A stretch of DNA of 13,630 nt from an uncultured Burkholderiales bacterium (GCA_903898725.1 CAIUGQ010000118.1:1-13630); one strand, 5' to 3'. Shown: positions 1 through 6,462, counted from the first letter of the stretch. Numbers and translations are program-made. Notes: generated by a model from the sequence alone, not told the origin.

Positions 1-414
1 CAGCCAGCGCAGCAGCGCGGGCAGGAAGCTCACGGTGAGCCGCGCGTTGGTGTCGTCCTGCGGTCGGGCGAGGCCGTCGGCGGCGTCGATCGAACCGTCC
101 TTCGTGCGGCAGCGGTTGACCACGTCGACGGCGCTGTCCGCGCGCGGCGTGTAGGTGGCGGTGACCTCTGCCACGCACTGCGCCTGGAAGCGGTTGGGCA
201 GCCGGGCGATCTCGTGCCAGGTGCCGGCGTAGCGCTGCAGGTCGACGCGTGCCACGGTGGGCAGGGGCTCGGGCGCGGCGGCTGCGGGGGCGGGGGCGAC
301 GAGGGCCAGCGCGGTGAGGGCGGTCGCGAGGGCGAACCTGAGGTCGAACCTGAGGTCGAAGGTGAGGTCGCGGGTGCGGGGAAGGGGGCGCGCGGTCTGG
401 GACGGGGTCTGCAT
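1..414 (-). CDS. blc: Blc-type bacterial lipocalin, partial (C-terminus outside the window)
   Basis: The reading frame is open from the ATG at 414 to the window edge, giving 138 codons and no stop. Residues 28-48 form an Ala/Leu-rich hydrophobic stretch ending in AAAAP, which looks like a Sec signal peptide with no lipobox. From residue 58 the sequence matches the lipocalin N-terminal block: YAGTWHEIARLPNRFQ at 62-77 contains the structural GxW motif, and VTATYTP at 84-90 is the next strand. Bacterial lipocalins of the Blc family bind fatty acids or lysophospholipids in the envelope and are linked to membrane stress; this is family knowledge. Cys80 and Cys102 could pair in the periplasm. The unusually long charged N-region (residues 1-27) contains a 12-bp tandem repeat. 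No good ribosome site precedes the ATG. The family assignment is firm; the start and the missing C-terminal half are not. Confidence 0.88.
   Translation of the reverse strand, partial: MQTPSQTARPLPRTRDLTFDLRFDLRFALATALTALALVAPAPAAAAPEPLPTVARVDLQRYAGTWHEIARLPNRFQAQCVAEVTATYTPRADSAVDVVNRCRTKDGSIDAADGLARPQDDTNARLTVSFLPALLRWL
333..368. repeat. 12-bp tandem repeat, three copies, in lipocalin signal region
   Basis: The unit CGAACCTGAGGT occurs at 333-344 and 345-356. A third copy at 357-368 differs at two positions (CGAAGGTGAGGT). Because the unit is a multiple of three, copy-number change would keep the lipocalin frame and only lengthen or shorten the charged region before the signal-peptide core, which reads as F-D-L-(R/T) units. 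Confidence 0.8.
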
Positions 415-471
415 GGCGCGAGTCTGCGATGGCGGAGGCGGAGGCGGGTGCGGGTGCACGGGCCGGTCGGC

Positions 472-1200
472 TCAGGCCTGGAGCAGCAGCCAGAGCTGCA
501 GCGAGCGCGCACGGACGACGCCCTCGCCATCGACGATCGCGGTGCCGGCATGCAGCTTGCGGCCGTCCCGGGCGATCGGCCAGCCCAGCACCACGTAGCG
601 TTCGCCGGCGCGCAGCGGCACGTCGACGCGTGCGGTGATGCGCCCGGTGACCATCTGCGCGTCGTCCGGCAGCCGATGGCTCCAGGCGAAGCCGGCGGGG
701 CAGTCGAGGGCGGCCCAGGCGATCGGCGCCGACAGCGTGCCGTCGGGCTCGGCGAGCGCCGCCTGCGGCGTCCAGTCGGTGGCCACGACGCCTTCGTCGC
801 CGACCGGCGAGGGCACGATCAGCAGGCCGTCCTCGCGGTCGATGCCGCAGCCGAAGCAGCGGCGGTACGGATCGCCGCCGCGGCCGTGTGCCCGCATGCG
901 GCCGATCGCGCCGGCGGCGGCGGCGTACTCGGGCGAGGGCACCGGCGGGATCTCGAGCGCCAGCTCGGCGGCGCGTGCCTGCGCGAGCAGCCGCTCGCCG
1001 TCGAGCAGGTCCAGCCCGCCGGCATCGCCGGCCCGCAGCACGAGCGGCCGATCGAGCGGCGGCGGTGCCCGCAGCGTGACCTCGACCGACGCCAGGCCCA
1101 GGCGTTCGGCGAGCAGCCCGCCGACATAGCCGCCATTGCCGGAGGCGGGCGGACCGTTGAAGCGGGTCGGGATCGTCAGCGGCGTCACGGTGTCGGGCAT
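472..1200 (-). CDS. Hotdog-fold, acyl-CoA thioesterase-like protein
   Basis: The protein is 242 aa from the ATG at 1200. An in-frame ATG at 1236 would add 12 residues. I prefer 1200 because a -10-like TATACT lies at 1225-1220, between the two starts. The N-terminal motif RFNGPPASGNGGYVGGLLA (13-31) and the second half with CFGCG (115-119), APIAWAALDCPAG (158-170) and VVLGWPIARDGRKLHAGTA (203-221) resemble uncharacterised proteins with two hotdog domains related to acyl-CoA thioesterases. That match is recognised from pattern memory. Substrate is unknown. The CxxC at 115-118 is the only obvious metal or redox motif and has no partner pair. The gene lies just downstream of the LysR gene on the same strand, so it may be co-transcribed with it or controlled by it. 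No signal peptide is seen, so it is probably cytoplasmic. Confidence 0.8.
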   Translation of the reverse strand: MPDTVTPLTIPTRFNGPPASGNGGYVGGLLAERLGLASVEVTLRAPPPLDRPLVLRAGDAGGLDLLDGERLLAQARAAELALEIPPVPSPEYAAAAGAIGRMRAHGRGGDPYRRCFGCGIDREDGLLIVPSPVGDEGVVATDWTPQAALAEPDGTLSAPIAWAALDCPAGFAWSHRLPDDAQMVTGRITARVDVPLRAGERYVVLGWPIARDGRKLHAGTAIVDGEGVVRARSLQLWLLLQA

Positions 1201-1219
1201 GCGAGGGGAGAGGGCGCCG

Positions 1220-1225
1220 AGTATA
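1220..1225 (-). promoter_or_regulatory. Candidate -10 box for the hotdog gene
   Basis: The minus strand reads TATACT, which matches TATAAT at five of six positions and stands out in very GC-rich DNA. It would start transcription near 1213, about 13 nt before the ATG at 1200. The only -35 candidate, TGACCA at 1249-1244, is weak. Confidence 0.45.
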
Positions 1226-1246
1226 GGCGGGGTCATGGGGCGGTGG

Positions 1247-2137
1247 TCAGCGCGTCCGCAGCGCCGTGTCGATCGCGCGGCATACGGCGTCCAGGGCGGG
1301 GTCGAGCGGCTTGTCGCGCCGTCGCACGCAGAGCAGGTCGCGGCGCTGCGCCGGGCGCAGCGGCCGCACCACCAGCCCTCGGCGCGAGGCCGCGGTGAGC
1401 AGCGCATCGCCCGAGAGCACCGCCGCGCCGAGGCCGGCCGCGACCACCTGCTTGATCGCCTCGATGTTGCCGACCTGCATCGCGGGCCGCGGCTCGATGC
1501 CGCCCGCGCGCAGCCAGTCGAGTGCGATCTCGTCCATCCGGGTGCCGCCCTCGATCACCAGCGGGTGCCGCGCGAACTGCGCGGGCGTGATCGCGCGGGG
1601 CGCGTCCTTCGCGGCGGGCGGCAGCACCGCGTAGAGCGGGTCGCTGCGGAGCGCATCGCCAAGCAGCTCGCGTTCGGGCACCGGCGCCACGATGACGCCG
1701 ACGTCGATCTCGTTGTCGACGAGACGTCTGCGCATCTCGAGGGCGGTGCCGACCGACAGCACGATCTCGAGCCCCGGATGCGTGCGTCCGAGCCGCGCGA
1801 GCACCGGTGGCAGCAGGTAGGTCAACACCGAGACGCCGGTGCCGATCCGCACGCGTCCGAGCCAGCCGTCGCGATGCCGGCGCGCGGTGTCCTCGATGCG
1901 GTGCGCGCCGTCGAGCAGGCCGCGCGCCTGCGCGAGCACCTCCGTGCCGGCGGCCGAGGCGTGCGCACGCTTGCCCAGGCGGTCGATCAGACGCACGCCG
2001 AGGCGGGTCTCGAGCTCGCGGATCTGCAGGCTGACCGCGGACTGGCTCAGGTGCAGCCGTTCGGCGGCGCGCGAGAAGCTGCCCAGCTCGACGACGGTGA
2101 GCAGCGCGCGGAGCTGGTCGAGACTCAGTTCGCGCAT
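1247..2137 (-). CDS. LysR-family transcriptional regulator
   Basis: This is a full-length LysR protein of 296 aa. Residues 5-64 are the winged helix-turn-helix: LDQLRALLTVVELGSFSRAA (6-25) and then the recognition helix region SQSAVSLQIRELE (31-43). The effector-binding domain covers about 92-292 and includes GRVRIGTG (94-101), the hinge-region DVGVI (145-149) and GLGAAVLSG (235-243). LysR proteins bind DNA as tetramers and respond to a small molecule; the effector cannot be told from the sequence. The start at 2137 puts the HTH at the usual distance from the N-terminus. The gene diverges from a DUF1127 gene, with a T-N11-A palindrome between them, and a hotdog protein follows it. Either neighbour may be a target. 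Confidence 0.95.
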   Translation of the reverse strand: MRELSLDQLRALLTVVELGSFSRAAERLHLSQSAVSLQIRELETRLGVRLIDRLGKRAHASAAGTEVLAQARGLLDGAHRIEDTARRHRDGWLGRVRIGTGVSVLTYLLPPVLARLGRTHPGLEIVLSVGTALEMRRRLVDNEIDVGVIVAPVPERELLGDALRSDPLYAVLPPAAKDAPRAITPAQFARHPLVIEGGTRMDEIALDWLRAGGIEPRPAMQVGNIEAIKQVVAAGLGAAVLSGDALLTAASRRGLVVRPLRPAQRRDLLCVRRRDKPLDPALDAVCRAIDTALRTR

Positions 2138-2149
2138 GGTCGCTGCAGC

Positions 2150-2168
2150 CGATGAGAAAAGCTCATCG
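2150..2168. promoter_or_regulatory. LysR-type T-N11-A palindrome between LysR and DUF1127 genes
   Basis: CGATGAGAAAAGCTCATCG is a perfect 7-bp inverted repeat around AAAAG. It contains T2153-N11-A2165, the classic LysR box. It sits 12 bp upstream of the LysR start, in the only AT-rich stretch nearby. A minus-strand TATCAT at 2179-2174 could be the LysR -10; the palindrome would then cover the transcription start, suiting autorepression. A second perfect palindrome, CCGATCGATCGG, lies at 2193-2204 and may be accessory or chance. Confidence 0.6.
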
Positions 2169-2281
2169 TCTGGATGATAACAATCAACTGGACCGATCGA
2201 TCGGCAGCGGGAGAGTCTGTCGTGACCGGTGCACCGCGGCCGCCCGACCGGGCGCGCGCTGCGCGGACGACGGGAGGCCGG

Positions 2282-2596
2282 ATGAGGGATGCGGGCGTTG
2301 CGGGCAAGGCGGTCGTGCTGCCGCTGCGGACGGCGGCCAGGGCCGCGGCAGGCGTGCCCGCGGCAGGTGCCGGGGATCGGCACGGCGCTGCGCCCCGGGC
2401 AGCGCGGCTGGTCGCGGCGGTGCGTCGCGCGTGGGTCGCGTGGTGTCGCTGGCAGCGGGCCCGCGACGACGCGCGGGCACTGTGTGCGCTCGACGACCGG
2501 ACGCTGCGCGACCTCGGCCTCGGGCGCGACGAGATCGGCGCGATCTCGAGGGGGCGTGGGACGCCCCCTCGGGATCAGAGCAGCTGGATCACGTAG
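2282..2596 (+). CDS. DUF1127 small protein
   Basis: The C-terminal half carries the DUF1127 signature: W-x-x-W-C-R-W-Q-R-A-R-D (51-62) followed by LCALDDRTLRDLGLGRDEI (67-85), in which L-D-D-R-x-L-x-D-[IL]-G-L is the family core. The ATG at 2282 has GGGAGG four bases upstream and gives 104 aa, close to normal for the family. An in-frame ATG at 2174 would add 36 low-complexity residues and lies only six bases past the LysR palindrome. DUF1127 proteins are small, basic, often abundant, and in some bacteria linked to small RNAs or phosphate and stress metabolism; the role here is unknown. The last 14 residues, after the domain, are encoded by a long hairpin and by DNA overlapping the convergent NYN gene end, so they may be a late extension. 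Confidence 0.8.
   Translation: MRDAGVAGKAVVLPLRTAARAAAGVPAAGAGDRHGAAPRAARLVAAVRRAWVAWCRWQRARDDARALCALDDRTLRDLGLGRDEIGAISRGRGTPPRDQSSWIT
2542..2576. terminator. Long hairpin between convergent DUF1127 and NYN genes
   Basis: The perfect 10-bp arms GAGGGGGCGT (2548-2557) and ACGCCCCCTC (2561-2570) flank a GGG loop. Pairing extends outward to 2542 and 2576 with a single G-T wobble, for a 16-bp stem. There is no T-tract on either side, so it is either a GC-only bidirectional terminator or an mRNA 3'-end stabiliser. It begins at the NYN stop codon and lies inside the last codons of the DUF1127 gene. Confidence 0.6.
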
Positions 2597-4215
2597 CCGC
2601 CCGACTTCTCGTCGTGCTCGAGCGCGAGCAGGCCGCGGTCGCGCGCTTCCTCGAGGACCTCGTTGAACGAGCGGAAGCCGTAGTAGCTCTCGGCGAAGCC
2701 GGGCCGCCGGCGCTTGAGGGTCTGCTTGACCATCGAGCCCCAGATCTTGTCGTCGGCGCCGCGCTCGGCGAGCAGCGCCTCGACGGTCTCGACGGCCAGG
2801 TCGACGGCTTCCTGACGCCGTTCGGCGTCGGTGCGCTGGCGGCGCGGCGCGGGCTCGGCCTCGGGCACCGAATCGTCGCCATCGGCGCCATCGGCGTCGT
2901 CGTCGATGCCGTCGGCGGGCATCGCCTCGACGGCCGTGACGAGGCTCGGCGCCGGCTCCGGCTCGATCGCCGGTTCGACGGCCGCCTCGGTGGTTGGCGC
3001 TGCGGTCTTGCGCCGGCGCGGCGCGCGCTTCTTCGGCGCATCGGCGACCGGTTCCCCGTCCACCGCGGGCTCGCCTTCGACACCCGCTGCGGGCGCATCG
3101 GGCGCGGCCGCGACCGCCGCGGCGGCATCCTCGGCCGCGAAGTCCGCGGCGGTGACCGTGTCGCCGCCGAGTGCGGCACCGGTCTCGGCGCCGCGTGCAC
3201 GGCTGCGGCGCGTGCGCCGACCCTTGACGGCGGGGGCCGGCGCGTCGTCCGGTGCGCCGACCGCGTCGCTGTCGTTGGCCGACGTTCCGGTGGCCTCGGC
3301 GGCCTCGTCGGCCGGGTCGGCCTGCGTCTCGCCGGCGGGCGCGTCGGCGCCCTCGTCCGGCGCCTGGCGCGAGTCGGCGCCCCAGCGGCGCCACGGACCG
3401 CCGACCGACGGCACGTCGTCACCGTCTTCGTGGCCCGGTGCGCCGGTCTCCAGCGTGGCCGATGCCTGCGATGCGGCGGCCGCCGCAGCGGGCCCGGCGG
3501 GCACGCTGCGCAGCGGCTCGCGGGGACCGTCGCGGTCGGGGCCGCGGCCGTTGCCGCGTCCGCCTCGGCCCGAGTCGCCGCGACCGTTGTCGGCCCGACC
3601 CGCGTCGCGGCCTGCATCACGGTTCGCATCACGGTTCGAATCGCGGTTCGCATCCCGACCGGCATCGCGGTTCGCATCCCGACCCGCATCCCGCCCTGCA
3701 TCGCGTCGCGCCGCGTTCTGCGCGCCGCGGCGCCGCTGCTCGCGGACCAGGTCGTCGTAGAAGATGAACTCGTCGCAGTTCGCGGTGAGCAGGTCCGAGG
3801 TGGAGCCCTTCACGCCCACGCCGATGACGGTCTTGTTGTTCTCGCGCAGCTTGGAGACGAGCGGCGAGAAGTCGGAGTCGCCGCTGATGATCACGAAGGT
3901 GTCGACGTGGGACTTCGTGTAGCAGAGGTCGAGCGCGTCGACGACCATGCGGATGTCGGCCGAGTTCTTGCCCGACTGGCGCACGTGCGGGATCTCGATC
4001 AGCTCGAACGAGGCCTCGTGCATCTCGGCCTTGAACTCGCGGTAGCGGGCCCAGTCGCAGTACGCCTTCTTGACGACGATGCTGCCCTTGAGCAGCAGGC
4101 GCTCGAGCACCTTGCGGATGTCGAACTTCTCGTACTTCGCGTCTCGGACGCCGAGCGCGACGTTCTCGAAGTCGCAGAAGACCGCCATGCTCGGCGTGTC
4201 GTCGGGTTTGGCCAT
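2575..4215 (-). CDS. NYN (PIN-like) domain protein with C-terminal OST-HTH/LOTUS domain
   Basis: The protein is 546 aa. Residues 8-155 form a LabA/DUF88-type NYN domain with the expected acidic residues: D15 in FCDFEN, D87 in NSADIRM, and D113/D115 in ISGDSDFSPL. This fold cleaves RNA in several relatives. Residues 156-465 are a low-complexity linker with nine tetrapeptide units of RDAG/RDAN type (171-206), an RGG-like stretch (212-228), acidic Ala/Asp-rich segments and two basic patches (331-342, 395-403). Residues about 466-546 are an OST-HTH/LOTUS domain (IWGSMVKQTLKRRRPGF at 491-507, ending GGYVIQLL), a known RNA-binding winged helix. The ATG at 4215 has GGAGGG at 4224-4219. The gene lies 55 bp below the XRE gene on the same strand. 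A role in RNA turnover or RNA silencing is inferred. The domains are certain; the target is unknown. Confidence 0.93.
   Translation of the reverse strand: MAKPDDTPSMAVFCDFENVALGVRDAKYEKFDIRKVLERLLLKGSIVVKKAYCDWARYREFKAEMHEASFELIEIPHVRQSGKNSADIRMVVDALDLCYTKSHVDTFVIISGDSDFSPLVSKLRENNKTVIGVGVKGSTSDLLTANCDEFIFYDDLVREQRRRGAQNAARRDAGRDAGRDANRDAGRDANRDSNRDANRDAGRDAGRADNGRGDSGRGGRGNGRGPDRDGPREPLRSVPAGPAAAAAASQASATLETGAPGHEDGDDVPSVGGPWRRWGADSRQAPDEGADAPAGETQADPADEAAEATGTSANDSDAVGAPDDAPAPAVKGRRTRRSRARGAETGAALGGDTVTAADFAAEDAAAAVAAAPDAPAAGVEGEPAVDGEPVADAPKKRAPRRRKTAAPTTEAAVEPAIEPEPAPSLVTAVEAMPADGIDDDADGADGDDSVPEAEPAPRRQRTDAERRQEAVDLAVETVEALLAERGADDKIWGSMVKQTLKRRRPGFAESYYGFRSFNEVLEEARDRGLLALEHDEKSGGYVIQLL
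3598..3705. repeat. 12-bp coding tandem repeat (nine RDAG/RDAN/RDSN units)
   Basis: Nine in-frame 12-bp units encode Arg-Asp-(Ala/Ser)-(Gly/Asn) in the linker of the NYN-LOTUS protein, at residues 171-206. On the plus strand the units alternate between GCATCCCGACC-like and GCATCACGGTTC-like forms. The two forms are interspersed, which points to repeated slippage or unequal exchange. Copy number should vary among relatives without breaking the frame. Confidence 0.85.
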
Positions 4216-4270
4216 CGGCCCTCCGGGTGTTCGGTGCGGTGCGGGCCCGGGCGGGCCGCGCGAGGCGCCA

Positions 4271-5098
4271 TTATGTTCCCGAAGCCTCGGCCTGCTCGAA
4301 CAGGGCCCGGCACAGCGCCTCGCTGCGCGCGTCGGCCGGGAAGAAATGCTCGACCCGGATGCCCGCGGCGAGCACGTCCTGCGCGGTGCCGAAGGTGGTG
4401 ATCGTGGTGAACAGGTCGAGCCGTTCGCCGCCGACGACGAACTGCGTCTCGAGCACCGGCGAGAGCGTGGCACCGCGCCCGCCCGTGCCCGGCTCGGTCG
4501 GCGGCACCCAGGGCTGGATCTCCGCGACCAGCGTGGCCAGCGCCGGATGCGACCAGGTCTCCTGGCGCAGCCGGGCGAAGATCGCGGGCCCGACGGTCGA
4601 CCAGTTCGCGATCGAGCGCGACAGGCCTCGCGGGTGAAACGTCAGGTGCATCACGTTGGGCACCGGCCCGCGGCCACGCTCGGCGAGGAGTGCCGGCAGG
4701 TCGCACAGCGCGCCGACCATCCGCTGCGCGCTGCGGTTGATCTGCAGCAGGTCCCAGTCGGCATCGACCGCCACGGCGGGGAACGGGTCGTGGTGGTCGA
4801 GCAGGCGTGCGATCGCGTGGCGCACCGCGTGCATCTCGGCATCGTCGAGCGTGCGCTGGCCGTACATCGGAGCGAAGCCCGCGAGGCGCAGCAACTCGTT
4901 GCGCTCGGCGAGCGGCACGTCGAGCACGCCGGCCGCCCGCAGCACCAGCTCGCGGCTGGGGTAGGAACGACCCGACTCGACGTAGCTCGCATGGCGCTGC
5001 GAGATGCCGCAGGCCTCGGCGAACGCCGACTGGGTCAGGCCGCGCCGCGTGCGCCAGCGGCGCAGCGAGCCGCCGACGCTCGCGGCGGGCGCGTCCAT
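4271..5098 (-). CDS. XRE-family regulator with MmyB-like ligand-binding domain
   Basis: This 275-aa protein has an HTH of the HTH_31 type at about 10-62: LRRWRTRRGLTQSAFAEACG (12-31), SQRHASYVESGRSYPSRE (33-50). It is followed by the MmyB-like (MLTR) ligand-binding domain at about 105-268, with PAVAVDADWDLLQINRSA (107-124), NVMHLTFHPRGL (148-159) and LETQFVVGGERLDLFTTITT (216-235). The ligand of this family is poorly known; a fatty-acid-like molecule has been proposed for a structurally studied member. The ATG at 5098 shares one base with the TGA of the upstream DUF2834 gene (TGATG), so translation is probably coupled. The palindrome at 5485-5501 upstream of the pair is the likely operator. 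Length and architecture are normal. Confidence 0.93.
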   Translation of the reverse strand: MDAPAASVGGSLRRWRTRRGLTQSAFAEACGISQRHASYVESGRSYPSRELVLRAAGVLDVPLAERNELLRLAGFAPMYGQRTLDDAEMHAVRHAIARLLDHHDPFPAVAVDADWDLLQINRSAQRMVGALCDLPALLAERGRGPVPNVMHLTFHPRGLSRSIANWSTVGPAIFARLRQETWSHPALATLVAEIQPWVPPTEPGTGGRGATLSPVLETQFVVGGERLDLFTTITTFGTAQDVLAAGIRVEHFFPADARSEALCRALFEQAEASGT

Positions 5099-5424
5099 CA
5101 GCGGACTCCGGGGGCGAGTCCGCCGGCCTGGGTGCGCCGCTCGCGCAGCGCACCCGTCAGCAGGTAGCCGAGCGGCCCGAACGAGCCGGCCACCAGCGTG
5201 AGCAGCACCCAGGGCCAGGGATTGCGGCCGCTGCGGCGCGCATCGGCGACCATCCACACCATGACCAGCGTGAGCGCGATCACCAGGTCGACCAGCACCT
5301 GCAGGCCGCCTGAGGTCTGGAAGTGCGGCAGGAGGATGCCGAGGTAGCCGACGTCGGCGAGGGCCTTCGCGCTCAGCGCGCCGAAGGCGGCGATCACGAG
5401 GGCGAGCAGCAGGATCTTCTTCAC
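5098..5424 (-). CDS. DUF2834 small membrane protein
   Basis: This 108-aa protein has three predicted membrane segments, at about 4-22, 41-60 and 70-91. The sequence DLVIALTLVMVWMVADARR (46-64), followed by NPWPW (68-72) and GSFGPLGYLL (80-89), is the DUF2834 pattern. The start is GTG at 5424, with GGAG on the coding strand six bases upstream, and gives a sensible first helix (MKKILLLALV). The function of the family is unknown. It is the first gene of a pair with the MmyB-type regulator, so the regulator may sense or control something connected with this protein. No membrane-enzyme motif is visible. Confidence 0.85.
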   Translation of the reverse strand: MKKILLLALVIAAFGALSAKALADVGYLGILLPHFQTSGGLQVLVDLVIALTLVMVWMVADARRSGRNPWPWVLLTLVAGSFGPLGYLLTGALRERRTQAGGLAPGVR

Positions 5425-5455
5425 GGCCGGCTCCAGGAAGGTGGATGACGGCCCG

Positions 5456-5485
5456 ATTCTGGAGGGCGGCGCGGGGGGGCGGCAA
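5456..5485 (-). promoter_or_regulatory. Candidate promoter of the DUF2834-XRE operon
   Basis: On the minus strand, TTGCCG (5485-5480) and CAGAAT (5461-5456) are separated by 18 bp. Each matches its consensus at four of six positions. The predicted start is about 25 bases before the GTG. The -35 element touches the edge of the palindrome at 5485-5501, so bound repressor would block RNA polymerase. Confidence 0.4.
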
Positions 5486-5501
5486 TGACCTGGCAGGTCA
5501 T
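5485..5501. promoter_or_regulatory. Palindromic operator, probably for the XRE/MmyB regulator
   Basis: ATGACCTGGCAGGTCAT is a perfect inverted repeat with 8-bp arms around one central G. It stands 61 bp upstream of the GTG of the DUF2834-XRE operon and next to the predicted -35. Short palindromes of this style fit dimeric XRE regulators that autoregulate. No second full copy was found in the window. Confidence 0.6.
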
Positions 5502-5553
5502 CGCCCGCCGCCGTGCGGGCGGCGGCGCCCCGGGAGGGCGGCGGCGCGGCGCC

Positions 5554-5946
5554 TCAGCGGTCGCCGAGCATCGCGTCGACGCGCTTGAAGACCGTGCGCG
5601 CGTGGGCGAGCAGTTCGCCCTCGGTCGGATGGTCGACGGTCTCGACGCCGACGATGCGCTTGCCGAGCGCGGCGTGGCGCTTCGCGACGTGCTCGCGGAA
5701 CGCGACCTTGGCGGTGCCGGGCCCGGTCACCAGCACCTCCTGCGCATCGCCGAGGGCGGTGACGATCTCGTCGAAGAAGTGGGTGTCGTCGTTGGTGTGG
5801 CCCGAGCCGCCGGTGCCGGCGCGGTGATGGACCTGACGGTGGCCGCCCGCATGGTGGACGGTGACGGCGTGCTTCTCGTCGACGGAGAAGTCGACGACCC
5901 GGGCTTCGCGGTGATCGAGCCAGACGACGGCATGGACGTGGGACAT
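5554..5946 (-). CDS. eRF1-like 'translational machinery' family protein
   Basis: This 130-aa soluble protein begins MSHVHAVVWLDHREARVVDF. It contains HFFDEI (56-61), EVLVTGPGTAK (70-80) and VGVETVDHPTEGELLAHAR (99-117). This matches small proteobacterial proteins usually named 'translational machinery protein', whose core resembles an eRF1/Pelota-type domain with the V-T-G-P-G/K/F-x-x-H pattern. That match is from memory. There is a His-rich middle at 26-50. It follows the DksA/TraR gene by 103 bp on the same strand; any ribosome-related role is inferred from the name only. The ATG at 5946 is the only start that avoids a long unrelated extension; its ribosome site is weak (GAGAG). Confidence 0.8.
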   Translation of the reverse strand: MSHVHAVVWLDHREARVVDFSVDEKHAVTVHHAGGHRQVHHRAGTGGSGHTNDDTHFFDEIVTALGDAQEVLVTGPGTAKVAFREHVAKRHAALGKRIVGVETVDHPTEGELLAHARTVFKRVDAMLGDR

Positions 5947-6049
5947 GGTGGGCGCTCTCAGAGGGTGGGGGTATCGAGGGGGAGGCGAGGCGCTGCCGGA
6001 GGAGACGACCGGTGCGCCGGCGCGCGGGCTCGTGCGGCCCGCTGCGGCC

Positions 6050-6433
6050 CTAGAGGGTGGATCGGTGCAGGCCCGCCGCGTGTTCGCGACGCGCCTGGCA
6101 CGGGATGCAGCGGATCGCGAACGGCTGGGCCAGCAGCCGCGCGGGCGGGATGTCCTGGCCGCAGTCGACGCAGGTGCCGTAGTCGCCCGACTCGAGCCTG
6201 GCCAGCGCGAGGCGGCCCGCCTGGAGCTCCTCGACGTCGCGGCGCGCGTCGGCGAAGTCGGCGGTGGTGGTGTCGGCGGCGACCGAGAGGTCACCGGCAT
6301 CGGCGTTGTGATCGAGCCCGGCAGTGACCAGGGCCGCGTCGCCGAGCTTGTCGGTGATCTCGCCGCGAAGCGTGTCGAGCCTGCGCTCGATCGTGCGGCG
6401 GATGCGGGCGGTGTCCAGCGGATCCTTGAGCAT
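6050..6433 (-). CDS. DksA/TraR-type C4 zinc-finger protein
   Basis: The protein is 127 aa. A helical N-terminal part (8-82) is followed by a zinc finger with Cys88, Cys91, Cys109 and Cys112 (GTCVDCG...IRCIPC), the layout of the DksA/TraR family. Members reach into the RNA polymerase secondary channel and change promoter choice, or have as yet unknown roles. The acidic DxxDxA tip of true DksA is not clear here, so this is a paralogue rather than the housekeeping DksA. AGGAG lies eight bases before the ATG at 6433. An FNR box and a well-placed -10 lie upstream, which suggests induction at low oxygen. It may be transcribed alone or with the eRF1-like gene downstream. Confidence 0.92.
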   Translation of the reverse strand: MLKDPLDTARIRRTIERRLDTLRGEITDKLGDAALVTAGLDHNADAGDLSVAADTTTADFADARRDVEELQAGRLALARLESGDYGTCVDCGQDIPPARLLAQPFAIRCIPCQARREHAAGLHRSTL

Positions 6434-6462
6434 TCGATGTCTCCTGCTGCGTGATGGAAGCC

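Noticed and set aside
214..1398. Long open frame on the plus strand opposite the lipocalin and hotdog genes
   Set aside because: It is Arg/Gly/Ala-rich translation of the complement of real genes, has no domain pattern, and is expected in DNA of this GC content.
2137..3394. N-terminal extension of the LysR protein by more than 400 residues
   Set aside because: The extension is low-complexity antisense of other genes. The LysR HTH begins five residues after the ATG at 2137, as usual.
3598..3705. Possible CRISPR-like array
   Set aside because: The units are 12 bp with no spacers and keep a reading frame, so this is a coding tandem repeat.
2152..4401. 749-codon plus-strand open frame opposite the NYN-LOTUS gene
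   Set aside because: The minus-strand frame has clear NYN and LOTUS domains. The plus-strand product is repetitive Arg/Val/Gly sequence with no recognisable fold.
5520..5553. GC-rich self-complementary stretch after the eRF1-like gene
   Set aside because: Runs of G and C of this kind occur by chance here. No defined stem with a clear loop or T-tract could be supported.
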